DNA of 41,223 bases from Candidatus Bacteroides pullicola (lineage in GTDB: Bacteria > Bacteroidota > Bacteroidia > Bacteroidales > Bacteroidaceae). Made by a program: the position numbers and the translations under genes. The notes below the pieces were generated by a model that saw only the letters and a program-made list of their open reading frames with translations, did no database searches and was not told the DNA's origin. Location: positions 1-41,223 of the forward strand of contig DXCV01000051.1 of NCBI GenBank assembly GCA_019115825.1, read 5' to 3'. How positions within the stretch are numbered: position 1 is the stretch's first letter; each line of letters opens with the position of its first letter. This document shows positions 33,596 to 41,223 of this stretch, in pieces.

Positions 33596-34810
33596 TTATA
33601 AGAACATACGGGTCGGCTTGCCTACGGTCACACTAAGCCGCAGATAATTGACCACCCCGCCCATGAAGGAGGGCTTGTCCGGCTGGAAATCCTGCCAGAT
33701 GAATTGCGGCGTGCAGTAGTAAGTCAGGACCATCCGTCGCGTGATGTTCACTTTGCAATAAGCACAGACGTTCAGAGCCGTGAATCGATTGGTCAGTGCT
33801 CCTTGCACCTCGGCCTCCACACCCACCTGTGGCAAGAACTTCAACGAAGGATTCATCTTGGCCGGATAAGTGCGGAAGCCGGCGGACGGCGTGAACGTCT
33901 CCTTCAAGGCATCCCCTTTGCGCGACACTACCGGCATCAGTTGGTTGAGGAAATCAAAACGTCCGCTGGCATGAGGCAACAAACCTGTATACCCCGCATT
34001 GCCACCAACGTTGAGGAAGACGGTGCCTCCACGTTGTTTATAAGCTACCTCGGCCTCGTAGGCAAAATAGACATCCTTGCCTTTGAAGTCGGGGATATAT
34101 CTCGTCATGTCAGCTTCGAACTGGCGGTTCAACGAAAATATGCCATGCAACTGCATACCGCTCTTGAACGCTTGGTGAATGCCGGCATACACACCTTTGA
34201 GGTTGAAGGGCTTGAACACCGGCTTCAATCCGATGAAGAAGGTAGGCCCGTCTCTCTTCTTGAAGCTCCCGTCGAACTCCAAGGCATCGTTGACAAAGAG
34301 TTTCCGTCCGAACACATGGGCCGACGTCTCTTCCAAAGCCATGCGGCCAAAGAACTGCGATTCGGACACCGAGTTGGCCAATCGCCCCACACGGAACTTG
34401 AAGTTGTTGTTGAAGAAGTGCTCCACCTCCAGGTTCGATATGGTGACCATGGCCGACGAGTTGCCCGAATTGTCGTTCAGGAATGTGATGATTGAATATA
34501 CATTGGTCCGTTCGGGCAGGGCGGAACTCAGGTTTAAGTCTATGCGCTGTCGGTAGTACGAACGATTGCTGAGGGCATCCACGATTTCGTCCCGGTTGGC
34601 ATTGGCCACGGCCACGTCTTGGGCAATCTGTATGCCCAGGTTGACGACGTTGACTTCGTTTACGTTCACGTCGAAGCCTTCGCTGGTCTGGGCATAGTCG
34701 TCCGCGGCATTGAAGGTGGAGTCGTTCTTCAATGAGAAACTGATTTTCTGGGCTTGAACCTGCCCCCAAACCATCAGCACGAGCAACATCGTCAGAATCT
34801 TTCTGTCCAT
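33596..34810 (-). CDS. Porin-like outer-membrane beta-barrel protein
   Basis: A 404-residue protein with signal peptide (MDRKILTMLLVLMVWGQVQAQ) and a mature part rich in amphipathic strands: RQRIDLNLSSALPERTNVYS, FKFRVGRLANSVSESQFFGR, GGTVFLNVGGNAGYTG, RRMVLTYYCTPQFIWQDF, ending in VGKPTRMFL. The pattern resembles phosphate-selective-porin/OprP-like barrels of Bacteroidetes, with conserved GR.-type strand ends, but no family can be named with certainty. It lies between the ThDP enzyme (21 bp) and the MFS transporter (31 bp), which suggests joint transport across both membranes. Confidence 0.78.
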   Translation of the reverse strand: MDRKILTMLLVLMVWGQVQAQKISFSLKNDSTFNAADDYAQTSEGFDVNVNEVNVVNLGIQIAQDVAVANANRDEIVDALSNRSYYRQRIDLNLSSALPERTNVYSIITFLNDNSGNSSAMVTISNLEVEHFFNNNFKFRVGRLANSVSESQFFGRMALEETSAHVFGRKLFVNDALEFDGSFKKRDGPTFFIGLKPVFKPFNLKGVYAGIHQAFKSGMQLHGIFSLNRQFEADMTRYIPDFKGKDVYFAYEAEVAYKQRGGTVFLNVGGNAGYTGLLPHASGRFDFLNQLMPVVSRKGDALKETFTPSAGFRTYPAKMNPSLKFLPQVGVEAEVQGALTNRFTALNVCAYCKVNITRRMVLTYYCTPQFIWQDFQPDKPSFMGGVVNYLRLSVTVGKPTRMFL

Positions 34811-34831
34811 AGACTTAATGTATTATTGAGT

Positions 34832-36490
34832 TCAGACTTTCCCCAGGTTGAACGGCGGATACACTTCATTGTCCACCAGCACATCGATGAGGCAGGGCTT
34901 CCCTTGCTTCAGGGCTTCCTGCAAGGCCGGTACGAACTCGTCCAGCCGCTCCACCCGGTAGCCTTTGGCGCCACAGGCTTCGGCATACTTCACGAAATCC
35001 GGGTTCTCGAAGTCCATGAAGGCTTCGTCGTTGTACATGTTCAGGAGGAACTTCTTGATGATGTTGAATTCGTGGTTGTTGAAGATAATCCAAATCACCG
35101 GGATGTTGTATTGCACGGCGGTCATCAGTTCGAAGCCGGCCATCTGGTAGCAGCCATCACCCACACAAGCGATGACGGCTTTGTCCGGATTGGCACACTT
35201 CACGCCGATGCATCCGTTGGTATGGCTGGCCATGGGGCCGAAGCTGCCGGGATTCTGATAACGCTGGTTGCCGCTCAACCTCAGGTAGCAGTTGGCCCAC
35301 AGCATGTGCGAACCGGCATCTCCCATCACGATGGCATTCTCGGGCAGGTTGTCCGAAAGCAGGCGGACCATGTCGCCCGGGAAGATGCGTTTGGCATCGC
35401 GGTGTTCAGGTTCGTCGTAGTAGCGTCCCGTGGGGAGGACGGGCATGACAGGTTTGCTTATTTCCATAGTGGAGAGGCGGGACAGTATGCCTTGCAGGGC
35501 GGGCTTGATGTCGCTGACAACGCGGACATCGGCGGGATATACCTTGTCGATTTCTGCCGGGTCGATGTTGATGTGGATGAGTTGCTTGCCTGCATATAAG
35601 TCCGGCTTGAAGGCAAACGTGGCATTCTGAGCGAACGAGTTGCCCAAGGCCAATACTACTTCTGCTTCCTCGAAATAGGTGTTGGCCGCTTTGTCCCCCG
35701 AAGTGCCATACACGCCGAGGCAAAGCGGGTGGTTCTCCGGAAGAAAGCCTTTGGCATCCATGGTCTGCACGAAGGGGATGTGGTAGGTGTCGATGAGTTG
35801 CTTCAGTTCCTCGGCCGCCTCGCTCCGGATGCAGCCATAGCCTATCAAGGCCAGCATCTTCTTATTCGTCCGGATAGCCGTGGCCAAAGCCTCTGCCGCC
35901 CGGTCAAGCGAAGATTCATCGGCTATGACCGGCTTGACATGGATTTGGATGGGTCGGTAATTGGTCACCTCGGCCGTGGTCACGTCTTTGGGGATATGGA
36001 TGTGGACAGGACCCGGACGTCCTTCAAAGGCTGTGTTGATGGCATCTTCCAGGATGTCGCACGTATCTTCGGCACGCTCCAGGATGTAGGATTTCTTGGT
36101 GGTGGCGGCAAACATGGCTTGCGAGTCGGGCGTGCGGCTCAATCCGGTGGATTCGTTCAAGGCACCTTTGCCTCGCTGGTTCATGGATGTATACCCCGTG
36201 ATGGCAAGCACCGGCAAGGAATCGGACAAGGCAACGGCCATGCCCGAGAACAGGTTGAAAGCACCGGGGCCTCCTGTGGCAAAACATACACCCAAATTGC
36301 CAGGATTGAACATGGTATAGCCACACGCCATGAACGAGGCGGCCTGCTCGTTGCGGATGATGATGGTCTTGATCTGCTTGGAGTCGCGCAAGGCCAGCAG
36401 CATGGAGGCGTTCACTTGTCCGCTGCCTCCAAAAACATAGTTCACGCCAATATCTTCGAGCGCTTTCACGATGGTTTGGTTTACATCCAT
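34832..36490 (-). CDS. Thiamine-diphosphate-dependent enzyme, acetolactate-synthase-like
   Basis: A 552-residue ThDP enzyme with the three usual domains. The N-terminal Pyr domain carries the catalytic Glu48 (RNEQAASFMACGY) and CFATGGPGAFN. The middle domain has GNSFAQNATFAF and HINIDPAEIDK. The C-terminal PP domain has VGDGCYQMAGFEL with Asp445 and the IIFNN magnesium site. Overall order and motifs follow acetolactate synthase/benzoylformate decarboxylase relatives that decarboxylate 2-keto acids and may ligate the resulting acyl anion. No regulatory subunit gene (ilvN) is adjacent, and valine/isoleucine biosynthesis genes are absent, so a specialised 2-keto-acid decarboxylase or carboligase is more likely than IlvB. 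It lies 39 bp behind the tautomerase gene, and both together suggest 2-keto-acid chemistry. Confidence 0.86.
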   Translation of the reverse strand: MDVNQTIVKALEDIGVNYVFGGSGQVNASMLLALRDSKQIKTIIIRNEQAASFMACGYTMFNPGNLGVCFATGGPGAFNLFSGMAVALSDSLPVLAITGYTSMNQRGKGALNESTGLSRTPDSQAMFAATTKKSYILERAEDTCDILEDAINTAFEGRPGPVHIHIPKDVTTAEVTNYRPIQIHVKPVIADESSLDRAAEALATAIRTNKKMLALIGYGCIRSEAAEELKQLIDTYHIPFVQTMDAKGFLPENHPLCLGVYGTSGDKAANTYFEEAEVVLALGNSFAQNATFAFKPDLYAGKQLIHINIDPAEIDKVYPADVRVVSDIKPALQGILSRLSTMEISKPVMPVLPTGRYYDEPEHRDAKRIFPGDMVRLLSDNLPENAIVMGDAGSHMLWANCYLRLSGNQRYQNPGSFGPMASHTNGCIGVKCANPDKAVIACVGDGCYQMAGFELMTAVQYNIPVIWIIFNNHEFNIIKKFLLNMYNDEAFMDFENPDFVKYAEACGAKGYRVERLDEFVPALQEALKQGKPCLIDVLVDNEVYPPFNLGKV

Positions 36491-36529
36491 TTTTTTCGTC
36501 GGTCTTTTAGTTAGTTGGTTGATGTTGTC

Positions 36530-36769
36530 TTATTCGTTTTTATTCGCCCATTCCTCCTCATTGAACTTTGCTTTGGCGCTCTTGGGAGGATTCTCGGAGA
36601 ACAGTTTGCCACCGGTGGCGGCTTCGTTCAGTCCGTATCCGTTGAAGAAAAGATAGATACGGTCCTTGGGCACTCCGCTCACTTCGGAAAATGTGGAGAT
36701 GAACTTGTCCGCGATGATTTTCTTCTGTTCATCGGTCATCTCGATGCTGTGTATGATGATGGCAGGCAT
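36530..36769 (-). CDS. Small tautomerase-superfamily protein
   Basis: A 79-residue protein beginning MPAIIIHSIEMTDEQKK. The proline directly after the initiator Met is the catalytic N-terminal base of 4-oxalocrotonate-tautomerase/MIF-like enzymes, and a beta-alpha-beta pattern follows (IIADKFISTFSEVSGVPKD, IYLFFNGYGLNEAA). Length is close to 4-oxalocrotonate tautomerase (about 62) plus an acidic tail. These enzymes interconvert enol and keto forms of 2-keto acids such as phenylpyruvate. Adjacent to the ThDP enzyme, it may prepare or process the same keto acid. The tail (KSAKAKFNEEEWANKNE) is unusual. Confidence 0.8.
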   Translation of the reverse strand: MPAIIIHSIEMTDEQKKIIADKFISTFSEVSGVPKDRIYLFFNGYGLNEAATGGKLFSENPPKSAKAKFNEEEWANKNE

Positions 36770-36792
36770 AGTTTTTGTCTTTGGGTCAAATC

Positions 36793-36838
36793 AGGAGTGG
36801 TGAACCGGACCTGATGGGGAAGCCGGTTCACCATCCTT
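36793..36838. terminator. Strong hairpin between the DJ-1 and tautomerase genes
   Basis: GGTGAACCGG (36799-36808) pairs with CCGGTTCACC (36823-36832); AGGA/TCCT extends the stem after a two-base mismatch. There is no T-run on the minus strand after it, so it may attenuate transcription or protect an mRNA end rather than fully terminate. Confidence 0.55.
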
Positions 36839-36855
36839 AGGTTGTACATTGGGGA

Positions 36856-37629
36856 TTACTTCAAGGAATTAAGCACCTTCACAATCATGTCGCCGTATGC
36901 GATGGAAGATTCCACAGACGTACCGGTGATGAAGGGATGGTCATAATAAACTTGAGGATTCTCGCGGTTGGCATTGATGCGGGCGATGCAAGCTCCGTTG
37001 GGACCTACGGCGTCGCGAACCAGGTCCTCGATGGGCCACAGGAATCCCGGCGTGATTACGTTGGTGCCGCAGTTGTCGGGAGTTGCGCCGTAGAGTTCGT
37101 AGGACATGGCCATGCCCGGGCCATAGAAGTCCCAAGCACGGGGATGAGCACAAATCTTCTTGCCATAGATGATGGACTTGTAGTCGTTCTCCGGGTCGCG
37201 CAGGAATACCAAGGCGGAAACGGCATAGCACAAGGCACCTACAATCTTTCCGCTCTTGTAAGCGTCCATGATCAGCTTGTGGAGCTCCCAGCAGTTGCAC
37301 ATGTCCAGCATGGCACCCGGGCCGCCGGTCAGGGCGATGGCGTCATAGTCGTCCATGTTCACTTCGGAGAACTTCAACGGGTGTGCCCACTCTTCGCCGT
37401 CGACCAGTTCCTTGCAGCGGTCGCACACTTCTTTCGGATTGGTCTTGATGTTTTGCACGCCGTCCACGAAGTCGGGGTCAACACTGATTTGGAAAGGCAG
37501 GGGCTTCTTGCCTTGCGGCGTAGCCAAGGTTACTTCAAAACCGGCCTTCTTGCAAGCATCCCAAGGAGCCTGCAACTCTTCGCCCCACGAACCGTAGTTG
37601 GTCGCAATGATTAAAACTTTCTTTGCCAT
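36856..37629 (-). CDS. DJ-1/PfpI family protein, Hsp31-like type
   Basis: A 257-residue protein of the longer DJ-1/PfpI type. Key parts are KVLIIATNYGSWGEELQAPW, AIALTGGPGAMLDM, the nucleophile elbow GALCYAVSALVF with Cys134, CAHPRAWDFYGPGMAM, and ATPDNCGTNVITPG. The EEL/APWDA start and the length resemble Hsp31/glyoxalase III relatives, which remove methylglyoxal-type aldehydes or act as chaperones. There is no signal peptide. It begins the metabolic group DJ-1-tautomerase-ThDP-porin-MFS, separated from the tautomerase by a hairpin. A role in detoxifying reactive 2-keto aldehydes near the ThDP enzyme is plausible but inferred. It is only distantly related to the other DJ-1 protein at 25379. 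Confidence 0.85.
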   Translation of the reverse strand: MAKKVLIIATNYGSWGEELQAPWDACKKAGFEVTLATPQGKKPLPFQISVDPDFVDGVQNIKTNPKEVCDRCKELVDGEEWAHPLKFSEVNMDDYDAIALTGGPGAMLDMCNCWELHKLIMDAYKSGKIVGALCYAVSALVFLRDPENDYKSIIYGKKICAHPRAWDFYGPGMAMSYELYGATPDNCGTNVITPGFLWPIEDLVRDAVGPNGACIARINANRENPQVYYDHPFITGTSVESSIAYGDMIVKVLNSLK

Positions 37630-37690
37630 AAGTTTGATAGATATTAAAATTAAACATACAGGGATAAACCTGCTATTCGGGTTGTTTCAT

Positions 37691-39007
37691 TCATTTTGAG
37701 TTATGCCACTCCAGCTTGTCGGCGTGGGCAATGCGGAAGGTGTCGCCGCGTTGGGCAGCTTCCGCACGTTGGCATACCAAGTCTTCCGCTTTGATTGTCG
37801 TCGGGGCTGTCCCGGCCAGAGTCAAGCGGGTATGCGCAAAGTCGAACAAGCCGCTGCTGCATACAAACAAATCCCGGGTTCGGGCAAAATCGCGGGCTGT
37901 CGTATGCCATTCGCCGATTTCTATCGGGTAGGGGAAGTCTTTTGCCGACTGCACGTTGGCACCCAGTTCGGCCACCAGGAAGTCATACGGCCCGGATTGG
38001 GAAACCGTGATTGTGCCCGTGTTCTCCATCCGGTGCACATGTTTCTCCTCGCCTACCATTTCACTGTAAATGCCAAAGGCTACGGCATGGGGCGTGGAGG
38101 CCTCGCTCCCTTCCAAGTGAATCTTTATCGAGCCTTTGTTCACGATGGGGGGCACCAGTTGCTTGTTGGGCAGGGAGTGCTCGTAGAAAGCACAGGCCAG
38201 CGGATAGGACTGGTAGAGGAACGAGACTTTGTTCACGATGAAGTGTGCCCTCGATACGATGTCGATGTCGCCGGCATTGATGAGGTGCGTGTTGGCGAAG
38301 CGGGCAATCGTCATGATGCGTCCGGTCGAGTTGATTTTGATGGAGCCATAATTGGCTATCGTGCCGCCTGTGCCGGTGGTGGCCAGCACCCGGACAGTCG
38401 AAGCCTTCTCAACGTTGACATTGATTTGTCCGTTGTTGATGATGGTCACGTTGTCTACCGGCAGGGCAATGACACGGGTTTGCGTGTCGAATGAGCCGTT
38501 GCCCACCAGCTCGATTACGCCGTTGTTGATGGCCGTGGAGTTCTCTCCGGCCAACAAGGTTTCCCCATAGACGGCCGTTTCCAAGTCTTTCTCTTGGTCA
38601 AAGTAGATGCGGATGGTTCCTTCGTTGATGATGGTCGAGTCTTTCCCTGCTGCCATGGCGAAGCACTTCACAAAACGGTAGGTGCCCTTCGGGTCGTCGG
38701 GGGTGGCTTTCACTTGGTCTTTGTAGGCTTCCACGATGTCGTGCAAGTGAATCTCGATGATGCCTTCGTTGATCAGGGTGGCGTTCGGAGCCAGGCGTTG
38801 CTGTCCCGGATTCTCTTCGTCATCCACAAACGCAGCCAGGGCATATAGCACGATGTTGCGTCCTTTGAGCACCTTACCGGCCGCGATGGCTTGTTCGGTG
38901 ATGTCGGCGATATTGCCGGCCTCGGGCTTGCTGATGACCAAGTGGTCGCGGTTGACGTAGTAGCCCGCACTGCCTACACGGACGCTCTTTGTTACGATAT
39001 TATCCAT
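37691..39007 (-). CDS. INxGxI-repeat protein without signal peptide, paralogue of the upstream lipoprotein
   Basis: A 438-residue protein from the ATG at 39007, preferred because AAGGA lies 6 nt ahead; in-frame starts at 39022 and 39061 are possible. I recognise no named family. It has repeated short elements of the type INxGxIxI: INEGIIEIHL, INEGTIRIYF, INNGVIELVG, INNGQINVNV, IANYGSIKIN, VNKGSIKIHL, MENTGTITVSQ. Such regular spacing suggests a right-handed beta-helix or solenoid. It aligns throughout with the lipoprotein encoded directly upstream (shared PDDP, VSQSGPY, ARTRDLF/SQTRDLF) but lacks a signal sequence, so its location is unclear: it may be cytosolic or leave by another route. 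It is 34 bp behind that gene. Function unknown. Confidence 0.75.
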   Translation of the reverse strand: MDNIVTKSVRVGSAGYYVNRDHLVISKPEAGNIADITEQAIAAGKVLKGRNIVLYALAAFVDDEENPGQQRLAPNATLINEGIIEIHLHDIVEAYKDQVKATPDDPKGTYRFVKCFAMAAGKDSTIINEGTIRIYFDQEKDLETAVYGETLLAGENSTAINNGVIELVGNGSFDTQTRVIALPVDNVTIINNGQINVNVEKASTVRVLATTGTGGTIANYGSIKINSTGRIMTIARFANTHLINAGDIDIVSRAHFIVNKVSFLYQSYPLACAFYEHSLPNKQLVPPIVNKGSIKIHLEGSEASTPHAVAFGIYSEMVGEEKHVHRMENTGTITVSQSGPYDFLVAELGANVQSAKDFPYPIEIGEWHTTARDFARTRDLFVCSSGLFDFAHTRLTLAGTAPTTIKAEDLVCQRAEAAQRGDTFRIAHADKLEWHNSK

Positions 39008-39041
39008 CTTGTTTCCTTTCATTTTTAGTGTTCTTATTCCT

Positions 39042-40556
39042 TTATTCTTCGGACAAGGCAACCGTTTGGTTTTCTTTGTCCCAGGTCAGTTGGGCAGCAG
39101 TCCCATCTGCAACCGAGATTTCCAGCCCTCTGTAGCCTGAGTATTCATAGCGGAATGCACCTTGCCCTGCATCGTAAATCAAGGCTTCGGGAGCCACGCT
39201 GTACGGCGTGCCGTCCACATAGTCTTCTCCTTTCGTCAGTGACAACCTGCCACCGCCGAAGTCCATATTTATGCCTCGGGCCAAGAACAAATCTCTGGTC
39301 TGGCTGAAGTCGCGCAAGGTGGTTGTCCATCGTCCCAACGTAATATTGCAGGCTTCCCCTGTGAAGTTCGGCCGGGTGATGAACCCGGCTTCTGCCATAC
39401 TGAACCGATAGGGGCCGCTTTGGGATACAGAGATGCTGCCATCGTTGATGATGTTGACCTGCAGGTCTCCACAACCCGCTCCCATCAGGTCGCAATACAT
39501 GCCATAGCCTTGGCTTGCCGGATTGGTGCGTTCAGTTCCTTCGATGGCCACACGGATGGTGCCTCGGTTGACCAAGGAAGGCATTTGCGAGCGGCTGCCT
39601 GACAGTGGCTCGTACATGGCACAAATGACAGGGTATGCTCCGTTGCCTACGGCGGTGTAGCCTTCAGGCAGGTCCACCAGCGTCAGGTCTATCACATTGT
39701 TGTTGATGAGGTTGGTGTCGCCATAGCGGGTCATGCAAAGCACATATCCCGGCATACGCATCTGCATGATGCCGTCGTTGATGACGTTGGATTTGGTGCC
39801 TCCGGTGGTAATCATGCGCGAATCCTCGCAAATCTCCACTTCCGCAGTCATGAGGCCGTTGTTGAATGCGGAGATGTTGTTGCCGAAGGTGGCCATGCCG
39901 CGCAACCGGGTTGCCACGGAGCCTGTGCCATAGAAGTGTATCTCGCCGTTGTTGATGATGGACGAGTTCTCGCCCGCTATCATGCCCATGACATAGATGG
40001 TGGAAGTCACGGAGGGGTCATGGTCGAAGTAGACGTTGATGACGCCTTCGTTGATGACCGTGCTGTTTTCTCCGGCATAGATGGCAAGCAGCCGCAGGTA
40101 GGTGTAGGGTCTGTCGGGGTCGTCAGGGGTTTGAATCAAATCCTTGTACCGCTCCACCAGTGCTTTGGTATGTATGGTGATGGTTCCCCGGTTGACCAGT
40201 GTCACGTTGCGCACTTTGCGTGCCGTGTCCATTTTTGCCATGTCGCCGTCGTGGTTGAGGGCGATGGCACCCATGGCACAACAGTTCAGGGTGGTTTCTT
40301 CCACACGTCCGGAAGTGGTCAGGATGGTAGAAGTCATTTCGAATACTTGATCCTCTCCGCTTTCGCCCAGCACGATGTCTTTCGTGTTGGTCAGCGTCAC
40401 TCCCGATTCGTCTGTCACCAAGATTTCTTCCTCTTCTTCGGGGATGATGATAGGCTCATCTTCGTCCGTACAAGAGGAGATGCCCAGCAACAATGCGATG
40501 GACAAAGCCCATAGCTGGGTGGTGACTTTGTTGTTGATGATGTTCTTCTTGTTCAT
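39042..40556 (-). CDS. Putative surface lipoprotein with INxGxI solenoid repeats
   Basis: A 504-residue protein from the ATG at 40556, which begins a lipoprotein signal (WALSIALLLGISSC, Cys29); the start at 40589 would add 11 residues before it. After the Cys follows TDEDEPIIIPEEEEEI, an acidic stretch like the lipoprotein surface-export signal of Bacteroidetes. The rest consists of repeats INRGTITI-like: VNRGTITIHT, INEGVINVYF, INNGEIHFYG, INDGIMQMRM, INNNVIDLTL, VNRGTIRVAI, INDGSISVSQ. I infer a beta-helix exposed on the cell surface, possibly for binding glycans or other cells. It is paralogous to the next gene. The IS element ends only 41 bp upstream, so its native promoter may have been displaced. 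Confidence 0.75.
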   Translation of the reverse strand: MNKKNIINNKVTTQLWALSIALLLGISSCTDEDEPIIIPEEEEEILVTDESGVTLTNTKDIVLGESGEDQVFEMTSTILTTSGRVEETTLNCCAMGAIALNHDGDMAKMDTARKVRNVTLVNRGTITIHTKALVERYKDLIQTPDDPDRPYTYLRLLAIYAGENSTVINEGVINVYFDHDPSVTSTIYVMGMIAGENSSIINNGEIHFYGTGSVATRLRGMATFGNNISAFNNGLMTAEVEICEDSRMITTGGTKSNVINDGIMQMRMPGYVLCMTRYGDTNLINNNVIDLTLVDLPEGYTAVGNGAYPVICAMYEPLSGSRSQMPSLVNRGTIRVAIEGTERTNPASQGYGMYCDLMGAGCGDLQVNIINDGSISVSQSGPYRFSMAEAGFITRPNFTGEACNITLGRWTTTLRDFSQTRDLFLARGINMDFGGGRLSLTKGEDYVDGTPYSVAPEALIYDAGQGAFRYEYSGYRGLEISVADGTAAQLTWDKENQTVALSEE

Positions 40557-40597
40557 TGTAGTTGTATGATACCTTTTTATATTAGACATTATATAGA

Positions 40598-41222
40598 TTA
40601 ATTTGTTATATGGCTCATTTTGTGACTGATTCTAAAGTTGTGTAACCCACAAGCAATAAGAATCACCATATCTTCGAAACCGAATTTATGGCATCTGAAT
40701 CGTTCTTTGACAATACGGCATTTTTTCATACCGCCTATGGCGTGCTCCACTTTAATCCTGATTCCGGAAATCCGCTTGTTCTCCTGTTTTTCAGCAGTAG
40801 TAAGCTCTTTCCCTTTAGGTTTCTTCTTGGGCATGCATACTTCAACGCCATCCGGCCTGTGTCCGATGAAACCTGTATCCTGCCAAAGCCTGATGCCTTT
40901 GGGGAGCAGAAGAGGTTCTTCGTCACAAATCTTTTTGTCATGTACATGACCTTCGTATGTGGAACTCAGCCATACAATCCTGAGATTGTCGGTACACAAC
41001 AGGTTATTCTTTATGCTATGAGTTTTTTTTACCACTGTAGCATGCTGATTGTCTGTCTTCGTCCACAGGACGCTGGATAGGCCTTTCCGTTCCATCCAGT
41101 AAGACATCCTCACATCCTTGAAGGATGTGTACCAGCCGTTTGGAGTTGCGGTCGGGCAATTCACCGAGTGTCTTTAATGTGCGCCGTAGAATCTCCGAAA
41201 GAAGGTGAATCCACCTGTTGGC
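40598..41222 (-). CDS. IS5-type DDE transposase, C-terminal part, in two frames
   Basis: Two overlapping frames are needed. The upstream frame is open from the window edge (41222) to a TAG at 41016-41018 and contains the first catalytic Asp in DVLLDGTERPIQRP, ending CYSGKKNS. At a run of eight A (minus strand, 41030-41023) the conserved sequence moves to the other frame and continues THSIKNNLLCTDNLRIVWL, then WQDTGFIGH (second Asp) and RIKVEHAIGG (catalytic Glu), stopping at 40598. The DDE triad is thus split by the A8 run, which requires +1 (or -2) recoding or transcriptional slippage, or marks an inactivating indel. IS5-family elements with slippery A runs are known. The start lies beyond the window. 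The free ATG at 41164 in the second frame is probably not used. Confidence 0.8.
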
Positions 41223-41223
41223 T
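40598..41223 (-). mobile_element. IS5-like insertion sequence, partial (one end)
   Basis: Defined by the DDE transposase described for the same interval. Only one side of the element is in the window; the terminal inverted repeat cannot be defined without the other end. It abuts the head of the large minus-strand block, 41 bp from the lipoprotein start. Confidence 0.75.

Noticed and set aside
34832..36490. Genuine acetolactate synthase ilvB
   Set aside because: No ilvN or other branched-chain biosynthesis gene is adjacent and the context is a tautomerase plus transporters; left as acetolactate-synthase-like.

Overview
The window reads as chromosome of a Bacteroidales bacterium. Evidence: the left edge carries the 5' end of rplS with a Bacteroides-like N-terminus; promoters match the Bacteroidetes -33 TTTG / -7 TAnnTTTG pattern; envelope genes are Bacteroidetes types (TonB receptor with N-terminal helical-repeat domain, two-component 'regulator propeller' sensor, lipoproteins with a C-terminal Cys lipobox). 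I cannot name genus or species.

Layout. 1-8142: after the divergent rplS start, a plus-strand block encodes a split 5'-nucleotidase (C-terminal domain lipoprotein, then metallophosphatase) and two tandem, overlapping NagZ-like GH3 plus class-C-beta-lactamase-fold (AmiE-like) fusions, likely for muropeptide breakdown. 8310-11415: minus-strand priA and a small outer-membrane barrel protein with its own promoter and terminator. 11689-40556: a roughly 29-kb block of 20 genes, all minus-strand and mostly tightly spaced. In transcription order: two paralogous INxGxI-repeat proteins (one a lipoprotein), a DJ-1/PfpI protein, a tautomerase, an acetolactate-synthase-like ThDP enzyme, a porin-like barrel, an MFS transporter, a REC-PP2C phosphatase, an AGE-family epimerase, a STAS protein, GlgX debranching enzyme, a second STAS protein, an RsbW-like kinase, a second DJ-1 protein, a membrane-anchored coiled-coil/WD40 protein, a propeller sensor kinase-like protein, a soluble histidine kinase, a TonB receptor and a two-module NRPS. 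40598-41223: the end of an IS5-type insertion sequence at the head of this block.

How the parts may work together (inference). The only response regulator is the REC-PP2C protein, so the kinases probably feed a partner switch (PP2C, two STAS proteins, RsbW-like kinase) rather than a DNA-binding regulator; no sigma factor or transcription factor is seen. The same block holds glycogen/sugar enzymes and ends in TonB receptor plus NRPS, so nutrient or envelope sensing may control storage carbon and a small peptide product.

The most unusual non-coding signal is four arrays of tandem short palindromes, all with exactly 22-bp period but of three unrelated sequences, placed in the larger spacers of the block (11583-11685, 20496-20666, 25278-25360, 31056-31157). 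They divide it into modules, and within arrays base changes on one arm are matched on the other. No spacer without a gene exceeds 300 bp.
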